Below, in pieces: positions 1-8,962 of a DNA stretch of 48,338 nucleotides; the stretch's first letter is position 1, and every line of letters begins with the position of its first letter. The notes below the pieces were generated by a model. It saw only the letters and a list, made by a program, of their open reading frames with translations. It did no database searches and had not been told where the DNA came from. Position numbers and translations under genes: made by a program. This stretch comes from a virus. The stretch spans positions 1 to 48,338 of the IMG/VR virus record IMGVR_UViG_3300030328_000346. One strand, given 5' to 3'.

Positions 1-388
1 AACGATAGCCACCTGCACCACCGCCACCTCCGCCAACTCCACTTGCACCATATCCACCGCCACCGCCACCTGCGATAACGAGCCATTCAACTTTAGCATC
101 ATTACCACTTGCACCGCTAGCTACATTATCAACAGTAAATGTTCCAGAAGATGTAAATGTGTGAATTCTGTAATTACCAGATGTAGTAATTGAATTACCG
201 CCACTTCCTGATATATATGTTACAGCACTTGCACCATACCATTCATTAAATGACATAGTTGCACCAGAAGATTTGTCTATTAAATCTCTAATGTCACTAT
301 CGTTTATACTACAGTTTGAACCAGAGCTACCCCCTGCTTCAACATGAAAGTCGTTTAAACTAATAGCTCCACTACTTGCTACTGGCAC
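1..388 (-). CDS. Glycine-rich tail fibre/adhesin-like protein (partial, 3' end missing)
   Basis: An open frame runs from a GTG at 388 off the left window edge (129 full codons). The GTG shares one base with the TAG stop of the fibre gene upstream (TAGTG), so translational coupling is likely. The N-terminus reads VPVASSGAISLNDFHVEAGG, then a motif with SFNEWYG, then YRIHTFTSSGTFTV, and from about residue 105 a glycine tract (VEWLVIAGGGGGGYGASG). This order (short head, beta-strand module, 'HTFTSSGTFTV', Gly-rich domain) is one I associate with tail-fibre or adhesin proteins of marine phages. It lies directly downstream of the main tail fibre, which fits a receptor-binding accessory. The family assignment is from memory; the reading frame is seen directly. 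Confidence 0.75.
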   Translation of the reverse strand, partial: MPVASSGAISLNDFHVEAGGSSGSNCSINDSDIRDLIDKSSGATMSFNEWYGASAVTYISGSGGNSITTSGNYRIHTFTSSGTFTVDNVASGASGNDAKVEWLVIAGGGGGGYGASGVGGGGGGAGGYR

Positions 389-3300
389 TAATTATTCTCC
401 AATTCTTTTACTCTTGCTGATAATTCTTTTACAGCTTCGATTAACACTGCTGTTATTCTTCCGTAATCTACCGACTTAGTTCCCATCATATCGTCTGCCG
501 TAAGGACTATATCAGGCAAAACCTTTTCAACTTCCTGTGCTATTACCCCAATGTTGTCTCTCTCGTCCCTTGTGTAAGTCACACCTCGTAGCTTTTCTAC
601 CTTTTCTAAGCCATTTTCTATTGTTTCAATATTAGACTTTAATCTTTCGTCTGAGTAGGCAGTTACGTTATTGTTAAATGTTGCTGCTCCTGCTGAAGAC
701 ATATCAAGTGTAAGAGCAGTTACAGTTGACCCACCATCATTGCCGTTAAAAACTATATCTTTATCTGAGACATCTGATTGAAACGTCAAATCTGAACTTA
801 CATTTCTTATTCGTCCTATTTGTGTACCACCGTCCTTAAATATTATTTCTGCGCCATCAGCATCAAGAATGATGTCTCCAGTTGCGTCTATGGTCAGATC
901 CCCAGCATTTTGTACGCCAGAGTGTGTATCAACCACAAATTCCACTAGTGAGTTTGTGCCATTTGTAAATGCTAAAGTTCCTGCGTCTGCACCATTAGAA
1001 GCAGTAGTTCCAATGTTTAGTCTGCCTCTATTCGCTGTTCCAATAATACCCACATACGTTCTTGCGGCAGTGCCGTCACTTGTAACGTCACCATCAGCAA
1101 CACCTATACCAACAGAGCCTTTTTGATTAATTATCATACGCTCCGTCGGAATATCAGCGCCATCAGCTGTTGTAGCAAACACTAAGCGCCCCGGCATATC
1201 ATTGTTACCGGGAGTTCCGTCTACAGCAGCGGTGATGCTTGCTCCACTGGCAAAGTCAGTTCCGTCAGATCCAAAAAATACTAACCTGCCTAGTGTGTCG
1301 CCATCGTTTACAATAGTATGCGAACTAATTGTACCATTACGGCTATGGCCTAAAGATAGCGTAGCTCCATCTGAACCATTTCGGTAAGTCGCAAATGAAG
1401 CGACACTAAAGTTTGTATCATTTACTTGTAACTCGTGAGATTCACCAAAGAAACTTTGAGTAGTTCCGCCACCTATAAGGACTACATCATTACCACCATC
1501 TACATTCAGCATATTAGCGTTGTTGTTTGACTCAACGCGGAAGTTCATATCCACGCCACCGTTGTTAAATACAACATCGTCAGCACTTAAATAAAGAGCA
1601 TCTACACCACCATCAACTGTAAAATTCATTGCTTCAGAACCAGATGTAGTATTGTAGGTAATCATACCATCATCTACATCACCTGAATGTCCAAAGTTAA
1701 TTGCAAGTAAGGAAGAACCACCACCTAAAAGACTTAGCTCAGTATTATCATCGTCTTCTATAATTAAAACTGAACCTGCTGTTGCTGTTCCTCCACTTGA
1801 TGCTTTTACAAAAGATCCTGTAATTGCAGCAAACGTACCATCAATATCTACATTATCTAGGTTAGCGGTTCCATCAACGTCTATATCGCCTGAGATGTCC
1901 AGAGAACCTGCATCTAGCTCACCAGTAATCGTAAAGTTGCGAATGCCTGTGTAGTCTTTATTAGAATCAAGTATAACAGCCTTAGAAGCTATTGCAGTAC
2001 CTACTGCTGTACTACCAAGGTCTAGTGCGTTAAGTTCGCCTACAACGGCTGTAATGCCATCTAGGACGTTTAGTTCTTCAGGAGTAGAAGTAATAGCTGT
2101 AGTAGACACTGCTGCTAATACAGGTAATGTACCACTTTGATTAGGAAGATTAATTGTTCTATCAGCAGTAGGATCTACAATCGTAAGAGTAGTTTCGTAT
2201 GCATCAGCAGTAGCGCCTTCAAACAATACAGCATTCTGTGCATTCATGGTTACTGTATCTACAACAGTAGTAGTGCCGCCTACAGATAAGTTACCTGTAA
2301 TAGAAAGATTTCTAATCCCTGTGTAATCTTTATCAGAGTCCAATACTACTGCTTTAGAAGCAATAGCTGTACCTACAGCAGTGCTACCTAAGTCTAGAGC
2401 ATTAAGCTCACCAACTACTGCGGTAATACCATCAAGAGTATTTAACTCTGCTGTTGTGGATGTAACTCCGTCTAGGATATTCAGTTCAGCAGCGGTAGAC
2501 GTAACTCCATCAAGGATGTTCAGTTCTGCCGCTGTGGACGTTACGCCATCCAGTATGTTAAGTTCAGCAGTAGTAGACGTTACACCATCTAAGATATTTA
2601 GTTCAGCGGCTGTGCTTGTAACGCCATCAAGTATGTTGAGTTCCGCTGCCGTAGCCGTAACCGCTGTGCCATTAATAGACAGTGCGTCAGTTTCCAACGT
2701 ACCGTCAATGTCAGCGTCGCCTGAAATGTCAAGAGATCCCGCATCTAGTTCTCCAGTAAGTGTAATGTTACGGAAGCTGGCTACATCTTTGTTTGCATCT
2801 ACTGTTACAACTTTACTAGCTACTACTGTGCCTACGGAAGACCCAGTGTCGCTGTAGTTTAACTCAGCAGCAGTAGCTGTTACACCGTCCATAATATTAA
2901 GTTCTGCGGCAGTAGCTGATATAGCAGTGCCATTAAAGTTAATAGCGTCTACATAAGCTACACCATCAACATATAAATCTTTCCACTGTTGTGAAGAACT
3001 TCCTAAGTCGTAAGTATCGTCATCGTCAGGTATAATATTAGAATCTACATTTGCACCAAAGACTACGTTATCTGAATCCGCATCACCTAAAGTAAGTGTT
3101 CCACCATTAAATGTGGTAGTTCCTGTTACTACTAAGTTACCGCCTACATCTAAGTTACCAGATATGTCTACTGCGCCATTAATATCAATAGCAGTAGCAT
3201 TAAGTTCAATCTCGTCAGTAGCGTTAATGTCTAGTACAGTAGCAGAAGGAGCATTAATGTACTGAGAAGCATCATTAAACTGTAAAGCCATTGTGCTATT

Positions 3301-4080
3301 TAAAAGAAGACCAGTATCAGCTACGTGCGTTAGCGTTACATCTGTGTCTGCGCCAAAGCCCAATACTGCTGCATCTGAATCTAAGGTAAGATCATCGCCT
3401 ACAAGTAAATCACCATCAATGTCTACATTACCTGAGAAGTCACCTGTAGCAGCGTCTAGTTCACCTGTAAGAGTTACATTTCTAAAACTAGATACATCTT
3501 TATTAGCGTCTACTGTGACTACTTTACTAGCAACTACTGTACCTACAGCAGAGCCAGTATCATTGTAATTAAGTTCTGTTGTGGTAGCTGTTACGCCATC
3601 TAAAAGATTAATCTCTGCTGCGGTAGATGTTACACCATCCATAATGTTAAGTTCAGCAGCAGTCGCTGTAATAGCAGTACCATTAAAGTTTATGGCATCT
3701 GCATAAAGTGTACCGTCAAAATAACCATCTTTAAATTCTAAGGAGCTAGTACCCAGATCAATATCATTATCTGTAACTGGTACAACAGCACCATCTTGAA
3801 CACGAATTTGTTCAACTGCACTACTAGATACCTCTACGAAAAAGCCTACTCTATTATTAGTTCCGTCTACTACAACTTTATTAAGAAAGTCTAAATCACC
3901 AATTTGAGGCACGTTACCACCTTGACCAGCAGTACCGTCATGTCTGTGACCAGTAGAAGATGCACTAGATGATGAATATGCAAAAGCATTTACTAATTGG
4001 TTATATTCATTGTTAAATAGTGCCGCTGTGATAGTATCCCCATCAGCCATAGAACTCTGTCTAGTATAATTCTGAGCCAT
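388..4080 (-). CDS. Tail fibre with tandem repeats and C-terminal S74 autoprocessing chaperone
   Basis: A 1230-residue virion fibre. The N-terminus (MAQNYTRQSSMADGDTITAA) is of the type that joins fibres to the tail in T7-like marine phages. Residues ~130-760 hold repeated modules built on 'TAAELNILDGVT' plus larger copies of 'GTVVASKVVTVDANKD..FRN.TLTGELDA'. The last ~95 residues are an intramolecular chaperone of the peptidase S74 type: SDERLKSNIET begins near residue 1142, followed by GVIAQEVEKVLP and a terminal coiled coil (AVLIEAVKELSARVKELE). In this family the Ser of SDERLK is the self-cleavage site and the domain drives trimerisation. The ATG at 4080 has AGGAG about 7 bases upstream. 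The gene ends in TAG overlapping the next GTG. Receptor binding is inferred. Confidence 0.9.
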   Translation of the reverse strand: MAQNYTRQSSMADGDTITAALFNNEYNQLVNAFAYSSSSASSTGHRHDGTAGQGGNVPQIGDLDFLNKVVVDGTNNRVGFFVEVSSSAVEQIRVQDGAVVPVTDNDIDLGTSSLEFKDGYFDGTLYADAINFNGTAITATAAELNIMDGVTSTAAEINLLDGVTATTTELNYNDTGSAVGTVVASKVVTVDANKDVSSFRNVTLTGELDAATGDFSGNVDIDGDLLVGDDLTLDSDAAVLGFGADTDVTLTHVADTGLLLNSTMALQFNDASQYINAPSATVLDINATDEIELNATAIDINGAVDISGNLDVGGNLVVTGTTTFNGGTLTLGDADSDNVVFGANVDSNIIPDDDDTYDLGSSSQQWKDLYVDGVAYVDAINFNGTAISATAAELNIMDGVTATAAELNYSDTGSSVGTVVASKVVTVDANKDVASFRNITLTGELDAGSLDISGDADIDGTLETDALSINGTAVTATAAELNILDGVTSTAAELNILDGVTSTTAELNILDGVTSTAAELNILDGVTSTAAELNILDGVTSTTAELNTLDGITAVVGELNALDLGSTAVGTAIASKAVVLDSDKDYTGIRNLSITGNLSVGGTTTVVDTVTMNAQNAVLFEGATADAYETTLTIVDPTADRTINLPNQSGTLPVLAAVSTTAITSTPEELNVLDGITAVVGELNALDLGSTAVGTAIASKAVILDSNKDYTGIRNFTITGELDAGSLDISGDIDVDGTANLDNVDIDGTFAAITGSFVKASSGGTATAGSVLIIEDDDNTELSLLGGGSSLLAINFGHSGDVDDGMITYNTTSGSEAMNFTVDGGVDALYLSADDVVFNNGGVDMNFRVESNNNANMLNVDGGNDVVLIGGGTTQSFFGESHELQVNDTNFSVASFATYRNGSDGATLSLGHSRNGTISSHTIVNDGDTLGRLVFFGSDGTDFASGASITAAVDGTPGNNDMPGRLVFATTADGADIPTERMIINQKGSVGIGVADGDVTSDGTAARTYVGIIGTANRGRLNIGTTASNGADAGTLAFTNGTNSLVEFVVDTHSGVQNAGDLTIDATGDIILDADGAEIIFKDGGTQIGRIRNVSSDLTFQSDVSDKDIVFNGNDGGSTVTALTLDMSSAGAATFNNNVTAYSDERLKSNIETIENGLEKVEKLRGVTYTRDERDNIGVIAQEVEKVLPDIVLTADDMMGTKSVDYGRITAVLIEAVKELSARVKELENN
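2442..2660 (-). repeat. Tandem 39-bp (13-residue) repeats in the tail fibre gene
   Basis: About five and a half consecutive copies encode AAELNILDGVTST with almost no amino-acid change (only A/T and I/T swaps). Codons differ from copy to copy, for example the Asp, Val and Thr codons. The same motif also occurs singly near 2060, 2880, 3590 and 3640. Confidence 0.9.
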
Positions 4081-4083
4081 TTA

Positions 4084-5679
4084 TTATCTCCTACCTGATG
4101 GCATGTAATCTATATAAAGACCATTTATAGCGTATGCTGACTTTTGATCTTCACTTGTAATTCTAAAACTGCAAGTATTTCCAGAGCCTTCTAGTGTAAT
4201 CCTTTCCATAGGATCAGTAGTTGCTCCAAATGTAACTGCATTAAAAGTTGCTGTACCTAAAATTGCTGGAAGAGCAATGGTAGTGACTGCAAAAGGTTCT
4301 GGTTGTGGTATGTTAGGATCTTCGTAATCATACCTAACTCTAAAACTAGGCTCTACTGCTCCTTCAGGACTAAAAGAAACTCTTGCATATTTAAGAGTCT
4401 TTCTAGTACCTACATCACCAAAGTCAAAGTCTGGTGTTTGATAAACAGCATCTATATCTTTTGCTGCTCCTCCAGTATAAAAAGAATTTCCTGAAAGATG
4501 ATTATAAATATACCCATCTTTATCACCGTGATATACTTGTTCTACACCGTCTTTATCTAAACCTGACACAAAGCCTAGTGCTTGAATACCTAATGTTTCT
4601 GACCACGCAAAACCATTAGATGTTAAAGTACCTATAATTCCTCTAGCAATAGTAGGACTTTCAGTGGTCTTAGTATAAAATAAACGATATTGCGATTTAC
4701 TTCTTAATACAGCACTTGTTATTATAAATCCTGAATCTGCTGCAATATCAGAAATAAGACTTTGTATTTGCCTACTAACAGATCCTAACTCTACGTCGCC
4801 AATCCTTGCTGTACCTGCAACTGTTCGTACTCCATCAGGAGAAAGAAATAAAAGATCACCTCCTATTTCTTGAATACTTCCACCAGACACACAGCCTACG
4901 TTTGTAGTAATAGGTACAACTGCTACATTACTAGAGTCGTTAATGTTAACAAGTTTATGTATACTGTTTTTACAGAAAATAATTAAGTCGCTACGAAAGC
5001 TTGCTAGTCCTACTACAGCGTCTTCAATTACAATGCTTCCTGATCCAGTACTAGTAAAGTCATCAATGTCATTAGTACCACTATAGTAAATAGTATTTTT
5101 AGCTGTAGATGCTCCAGCAACTACTAAGTGCTTATCGTGTATTACACCAATAGCAGGGCCTGTAGTGCCACTTACTGTTATCTCTTTTGCAAAAAATGTT
5201 CTATCTGCTAATGCTCCTGTTCCTGTCATCTGAAATAAGAAAGGCTCATTTACACCATCACAAATAATTATTTCACCATAGTCTGATGTGCCTTCATATA
5301 AAGCAAAAGTGCATCGTCCTTGAGAAGTACGTGCAGCTACTGAACGTCCTGTAAATGTAGAGTAATTATCTCCAGATCCAGATACGCTTGCTCTATTTAG
5401 TTGAAGCCAAGTAGTTTCACCATCTTGACTAAAAAATATTCCTGTTCCTGAACAAACAATTACACCATCTGCATATACTGCCATACCAAGAATAGTTTCA
5501 CTACTATTAGGTCTAGTGTCTCCAAACTCTGTAAAGCCATCTACGCGCCTGTAACCGCCATCAGGATCTACCTCAAAGTTTCTTAGGCGTGTAGCAAAAC
5601 CAGGCTGAGAAAGCATTTCTAGCTGGTTTAAGTTGACATTTAAGCCACCTTTGCATGAAAATCCCCAAGGTTGAGACAC
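4084..5679 (-). CDS. Tail tubular protein B-like (T7 gp12-type) structural protein
   Basis: A 531-residue beta-rich protein without Walker or other catalytic motifs. The N-terminus (MSQPWGFSCKGGLNVNLNQL) leads into 'GFATRLRNFEVDPDGGYRRV', typical of podoviral nozzle or tail tubular B proteins that start with a strand capturing the gp11 ring. Repeating strands such as GMAVYADGVIVCSGTGIFFS suggest a beta-propeller. T7 gp12 is longer (794 residues), so this is a compact version. It lies between the gp11-like gene and the fibre gene, the T7 position. The start is GTG, overlapping the TAG of the upstream gene by one base (TAGTG). The family call rests on context plus N-terminal character. Confidence 0.7.
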   Translation of the reverse strand: MSQPWGFSCKGGLNVNLNQLEMLSQPGFATRLRNFEVDPDGGYRRVDGFTEFGDTRPNSSETILGMAVYADGVIVCSGTGIFFSQDGETTWLQLNRASVSGSGDNYSTFTGRSVAARTSQGRCTFALYEGTSDYGEIIICDGVNEPFLFQMTGTGALADRTFFAKEITVSGTTGPAIGVIHDKHLVVAGASTAKNTIYYSGTNDIDDFTSTGSGSIVIEDAVVGLASFRSDLIIFCKNSIHKLVNINDSSNVAVVPITTNVGCVSGGSIQEIGGDLLFLSPDGVRTVAGTARIGDVELGSVSRQIQSLISDIAADSGFIITSAVLRSKSQYRLFYTKTTESPTIARGIIGTLTSNGFAWSETLGIQALGFVSGLDKDGVEQVYHGDKDGYIYNHLSGNSFYTGGAAKDIDAVYQTPDFDFGDVGTRKTLKYARVSFSPEGAVEPSFRVRYDYEDPNIPQPEPFAVTTIALPAILGTATFNAVTFGATTDPMERITLEGSGNTCSFRITSEDQKSAYAINGLYIDYMPSGRR

Positions 5680-6446
5680 TACACAAACCTCACACGATCA
5701 TCTTTAAAATATCCAGGAGTAGGTTCCATCAAATGTAGTTTCATTAAACGTAATCCACGTTTGTAGTCTTCAAGAGCAAAAGAAGCTGCTTGTGGATCTT
5801 CTTTAAACTGATGCACATAGTATCTAGCCCTAGCTAGTAGTACTGTTTTGTAAACATCTGGAAATACTGTTTCATCTCCATAAGCATCTAAAGCTGTAGG
5901 TAAATTAAAAGCAAAGTACCATATACGATATACTTTATCTGGTATAGGGCTTACTCCAAACTTACGACCGTCAGGACTTTTAATTACACGACGAGGCACA
6001 GCATACTGTTGAGTATCAGCATCATCTAAGTTTTCACCTAAACGATAAAAATCTTTCCACTCTTCAGTAGTTACAAAACGAAGATTACGTGCTTCATATG
6101 GAGCAGACTCTCCGCTTACACCTACTGTAGTAAGATAAAAGTTATCCCAATCAATGTAGCCATAGTCGCTTGTTAGTGAAGAACTAGCTGGTTTTAATTC
6201 GTACCAGCGTGTTCCTGCTACAGTTTCAATATATACATTACCATACATAGGATCAGTAGCACCACTTTCTGCTGTAGCTAAAAAAGGCCACTGAGGTTCT
6301 TCATTAACTATGTCAAAGTATGCTCTATTAATTACATCTTTAACGTGCTGCTGTATACCAATAGCATTTCCAAAAGTTGAAGAAGTCAATGCGACTTCAT
6401 TCATCTCTCGCAATATTTCGTTAGTTAATGAAAGATAAGTAGCCAT
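5679..6446 (-). CDS. Tail tubular protein A-like (T7 gp11-type) adaptor
   Basis: A 255-residue protein starting MATYLSLTNEILREMNEVAL and continuing through 'IQQHVKDVINRAYFDIVNEEPQWPFL', a pattern I recognise as the helical start of podoviral gp11-type head-tail adaptors. The later part includes KSPDGRKFGVSPIPDKVYRI and ends with a helical hairpin (ARARYYVHQFKEDPQAASFA). The start ATG shares bases with the TAA of the 48-residue gene upstream (TAATG). It forms a dodecameric ring under the portal in T7. The role is inferred from family and from its place directly before the gp12-like gene. Confidence 0.75.
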   Translation of the reverse strand: MATYLSLTNEILREMNEVALTSSTFGNAIGIQQHVKDVINRAYFDIVNEEPQWPFLATAESGATDPMYGNVYIETVAGTRWYELKPASSSLTSDYGYIDWDNFYLTTVGVSGESAPYEARNLRFVTTEEWKDFYRLGENLDDADTQQYAVPRRVIKSPDGRKFGVSPIPDKVYRIWYFAFNLPTALDAYGDETVFPDVYKTVLLARARYYVHQFKEDPQAASFALEDYKRGLRLMKLHLMEPTPGYFKDDRVRFV

Positions 6447-6592
6447 TATTTTTTATGTACCTTCTGTATATCAAAATTAGCAGTAAGTGAAGCACCTTTA
6501 TGAGGTTTAAACTTACCTTCATGCTTCATAAGTTTGTAGCCACCTTTGGATTGTTTCATCCAGTGATAGCCTTTAGGAGCAGAAACTTTCAT
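6446..6592 (-). CDS. Small basic hypothetical protein (48 aa)
   Basis: A complete 49-codon frame beginning MKVSAPKGYHWMKQSKGGYK and ending in VHKK. It is rich in Lys, Gly and His. Its ATG overlaps the TGA of the preceding gene (ATGA) and its TAA overlaps the ATG of the gp11-like gene (TAATG), so it sits exactly between two genes with no free base. That fit supports it as real. It resembles short 'GYHWMK..GGYKLMKH' proteins in tail regions of marine podoviruses. Function unknown. Confidence 0.75.
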   Translation of the reverse strand: MKVSAPKGYHWMKQSKGGYKLMKHEGKFKPHKGASLTANFDIQKVHKK

Positions 6593-6813
6593 CGTCCTTT
6601 AGGTAGGCTTTTGTTGTAGCCAGCCATTTTATTGCAAGCAGTTTCCATTGCATAAATGTCAGACTTAGCTTTACCGCCATGTCCGTACATTTTTCGTCCA
6701 CCACCCATCATACCACTACGCATTTGCGTTTTCATTTTATTATCCATTTCTTCATCCATATCTGAGTAACCCATAGCGGCCTTTTTGCGTTCCATCATTT
6801 TTCTTTTATACAT
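6589..6813 (-). CDS. Methionine-rich small hypothetical protein (74 aa)
   Basis: A 74-residue protein with an unusually high Met content, a run of basic residues at the N-terminus (MYKRKMMERKKAAMGYSDMD) and a MMGGGRKMYGHGGKAK segment. The end has a single Cys in AMETACNKMAGYNKSLPKGR. Its start overlaps the stop of the 69-residue gene by one base. Located between capsid and tail genes, it is probably a minor virion or assembly protein, but no known family can be asserted. Confidence 0.7.
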   Translation of the reverse strand: MYKRKMMERKKAAMGYSDMDEEMDNKMKTQMRSGMMGGGRKMYGHGGKAKSDIYAMETACNKMAGYNKSLPKGR

Positions 6814-7022
6814 TAATCTTGTTCCATAGAAAATGTTTTACTTTTGTCTCTAGCAGCTTCAAATTCTGTGCTATATTCTGTTGTATTTTCACTTTTATTG
6901 AAAATGCGATCATAGTTGTCTTTATACTGAGAAAGATTCATTCCTTTACGAAACCTACTTCCTTTTCCTACGATAGCTTTTCTAAATGTAACAGGCTTTT
7001 CTTCTGAGCCAATCTGAGGCAT
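6813..7022 (-). CDS. Hypothetical protein (69 aa) downstream of capsid
   Basis: A 69-residue protein starting MPQIGSEEKPVTFRKAIVGK with a basic first half and an acidic second half. It is the first gene after the capsid terminator, with GGAGAATTTAA as ribosome binding site and spacer before the ATG. It overlaps the next start by one base (TAATG). No recognisable domain. Its position suggests a head-tail completion or tail-assembly role, which is inference only. Confidence 0.65.
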   Translation of the reverse strand: MPQIGSEEKPVTFRKAIVGKGSRFRKGMNLSQYKDNYDRIFNKSENTTEYSTEFEAARDKSKTFSMEQD

Positions 7023-7034
7023 TTAAATTCTCCA

Positions 7035-7066
7035 ATAAAAAGGAAAGGGGCCACCTAAGCAGCCCC
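7035..7066 (-). terminator. Rho-independent-type terminator after the capsid gene
   Basis: On the minus strand, GGGGC (7066-7062), a 10-base loop and GCCCC (7051-7047) are followed by TTTCCTTTTTATT. It lies 12 bases past the capsid stop. It probably attenuates late transcription so that capsid is made in excess over tail genes, as in T7. Confidence 0.7.
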
Positions 7067-7078
7067 ATCCTAAAAGGT

Positions 7079-8068
7079 CTAGTCGATGCCGTAGAAAGCA
7101 GACACAAGAGCTTCAGAGCGAAGTACCTGTGCGCCGTATACGTGCAGACCACGAACAATGTCACCAAAGCTATCAGGATCACGAAGAACCTCAGTATTAG
7201 TGATTGTTTGTGCAGTAGCCGTAGAAGACATATGACCAGCCAAACATTTACCAGCAGCGTTAGACGTTGAGGCAATGTTGTTTGACTTGTACATATCAAA
7301 TCCACGAAGCTTGCCAGAGCTTACCAATCCATTACGGATTGAGCCTTGACCTGCGTTGTAGTCAACTGACAAGAGCTTGGAAGAACTTTGAACAAGTACT
7401 TCGTAGAACTCTGGATTAGCGAGGAACCATCGGCCTTCTTCAGGTACGTTTTGCTCATCAAGCAAACGAGCCATATGAGAAAGAACGTCGATAGGGTCAT
7501 GCTCACTACCACCAAAACCAATGTCCAAGTTACCAGTACCGTCAAAGGTGCCAGCAGCAAGGTCAGTAGCGTTGTCAGAACCAAGAATGTGGTTAGGGCT
7601 AGAAGCCGATACACCAGCAAACATCTCAGCAATAACACCTTCATCAAAAGCATCACGCAATGCGTAAGCTGCTGAAGAGGTTGCTACGTCACGGAAGTTA
7701 ACGTGAGACATATTGGTTTCAATATCATCAACGATGAATTTGAAAGCGTTAGCTACGTCAACAACCAAGGTTAGTTCTTGGTCAGTAAGTTTAGTAGCAG
7801 TCACATCAGCGCCACGCTCATACTGATAAACAGTAATTTCAGGCTCTTTGATGATTCGTACACTATCACCAAAAGCTGAGATTTCACCAGCATAGTCAGT
7901 GTTAGTAATTGCTTCTGCTACAGAAGACTTACGGAAAAAGTTTAATACCTGCTTGGAATAAACTTTAGGTAGGAAAAACGAATTCGTTTGTCCTGATACA
8001 GAGTTACCAAAGTTAGCATTGGTATCTGTACTTGGTTCAAAAAATTGATCTGATTGATTATAAGCCAT
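7079..8068 (-). CDS. Major capsid protein
   Basis: A 329-residue protein of the size expected for podoviral coat proteins. The N-terminus is polar and flexible (MAYNQSDQFFEPSTDTNANF), followed by helix and strand segments such as SKQVLNFFRKSSVAEAITN, RIIKEPEITVYQYERGADV and ANAFKFIVDDIETNMSHVNF. These fit an HK97-fold coat protein with N-arm, E-loop and spine helix order. It follows the scaffold gene immediately, and a hairpin terminator follows it. Codon choice is visibly more GC-ending than in neighbouring genes, as expected for a very highly expressed product. The start has TAGGAG nine bases upstream. Confidence 0.88.
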   Translation of the reverse strand: MAYNQSDQFFEPSTDTNANFGNSVSGQTNSFFLPKVYSKQVLNFFRKSSVAEAITNTDYAGEISAFGDSVRIIKEPEITVYQYERGADVTATKLTDQELTLVVDVANAFKFIVDDIETNMSHVNFRDVATSSAAYALRDAFDEGVIAEMFAGVSASSPNHILGSDNATDLAAGTFDGTGNLDIGFGGSEHDPIDVLSHMARLLDEQNVPEEGRWFLANPEFYEVLVQSSSKLLSVDYNAGQGSIRNGLVSSGKLRGFDMYKSNNIASTSNAAGKCLAGHMSSTATAQTITNTEVLRDPDSFGDIVRGLHVYGAQVLRSEALVSAFYGID

Positions 8069-8099
8069 GTTAATATACTCCTAATAACACAAATTAAAT

Positions 8100-8945
8100 T
8101 TATGCTACTACTCTTCCCTCCACCATAGCTTGTTTGATTTCATCTTCATATTTATCAAACTGGTCAAGGGACATAGCAGCTATTTCCCGTTCAGTCCAAA
8201 CTTTAGGCTGTTTAGCGTCTACAGAAGTAGTTTTAGTTGATACCATATCAGCCGCACTACCTTGTGGTTGCCTACGTTGTTTGGGCTGTGATTTTGTTTG
8301 AGCTACGCCAGTTTCTAACTTGTAAAGATCTATAGCTTTAGATGCTAAAGTTACATTATCTGGATTATTATAAATCCAATCCTGTATTTGTTCTGGCTGT
8401 TCTTTTGCCCATGCATGAAAGTTATCATCACCTCTGAGGTCTTCAAAGTCTGGATGCCTTTCTTTTAACGTAGTTTCAGCTTCTCTACGCAATACTTCAG
8501 ACTCACGTTGCCGCATAGACTGTAGTTGTGCTTCAAGATCTGCTACTTGACGTTGACTTTGCATATGTGCAACAGTTTCAACCGTATTGTACAAATCAGG
8601 ATACTCCTGTTTAAAAGACTCCAACTCTTCTTCAGACTTAGGAGGCGAATAAGCAGGTTGCGCTGACTGAGCCATAGCACGAAGTTCATCTTCTTTTTGC
8701 CTAAACTCATTCAGTTTATTATCATAATGTTTTTTTAGATCATCATATCGCTTTTTATAGTTAGTTCGTTTACGAGGTTGAGCTTCTTCTTCATCAGGGG
8801 CCAAATCTTGTTGGGTAGCCTGTTGTTGCTCTGGATAAAATAAACCATCTGCATCACCTCTACGAGGCTCATCTGGCGTATGCCAAGACTTACGTGCATT
8901 ATATGGATTACTTACTTCTTCCTCTTCGTATTGTGGTTCTGACAT
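8100..8945 (-). CDS. Capsid assembly scaffolding protein
   Basis: A 281-residue, charged, low-complexity protein. The N-terminal ~60 residues are acidic with a Q-rich stretch. Residues ~65-150 form strongly predicted coiled coil (YKKRYDDLKKHYDNKLNEFR; QVADLEAQLQSMRQRESEVL). A basic PKQRR linker and an amphipathic C-terminal helix (MSLDQFDKYEDEIKQAMVEG) follow, the region that contacts coat protein in T7 gp9 and similar scaffolds. It sits directly upstream of the capsid gene. AAGGAG precedes the ATG. Assignment rests on composition and position. Confidence 0.82.
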   Translation of the reverse strand: MSEPQYEEEEVSNPYNARKSWHTPDEPRRGDADGLFYPEQQQATQQDLAPDEEEAQPRKRTNYKKRYDDLKKHYDNKLNEFRQKEDELRAMAQSAQPAYSPPKSEEELESFKQEYPDLYNTVETVAHMQSQRQVADLEAQLQSMRQRESEVLRREAETTLKERHPDFEDLRGDDNFHAWAKEQPEQIQDWIYNNPDNVTLASKAIDLYKLETGVAQTKSQPKQRRQPQGSAADMVSTKTTSVDAKQPKVWTEREIAAMSLDQFDKYEDEIKQAMVEGRVVA

Positions 8946-8962
8946 TTCTCAATCTCCTTCAC

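Noticed and set aside
2442-2660. CRISPR-like spacing of repeats
   Set aside because: The repeats are in frame, contiguous and code for conserved protein; there are no spacers and no cas genes.
2381-2857. A 158-codon plus-strand frame opposite the fibre repeats
   Set aside because: Its repetitive SSAAVDVTPSRM product is only the antisense image of the fibre repeats.
388-4080. Diversity-generating retroelement acting on the fibre
   Set aside because: No reverse transcriptase gene and no template/variable repeat pair with adenine-specific changes is visible.
7321-7656. A 111-codon minus-strand frame inside the capsid gene
   Set aside because: Leu/Val/Ser-rich product, no ribosome binding site; explained by the codon bias of the capsid gene.
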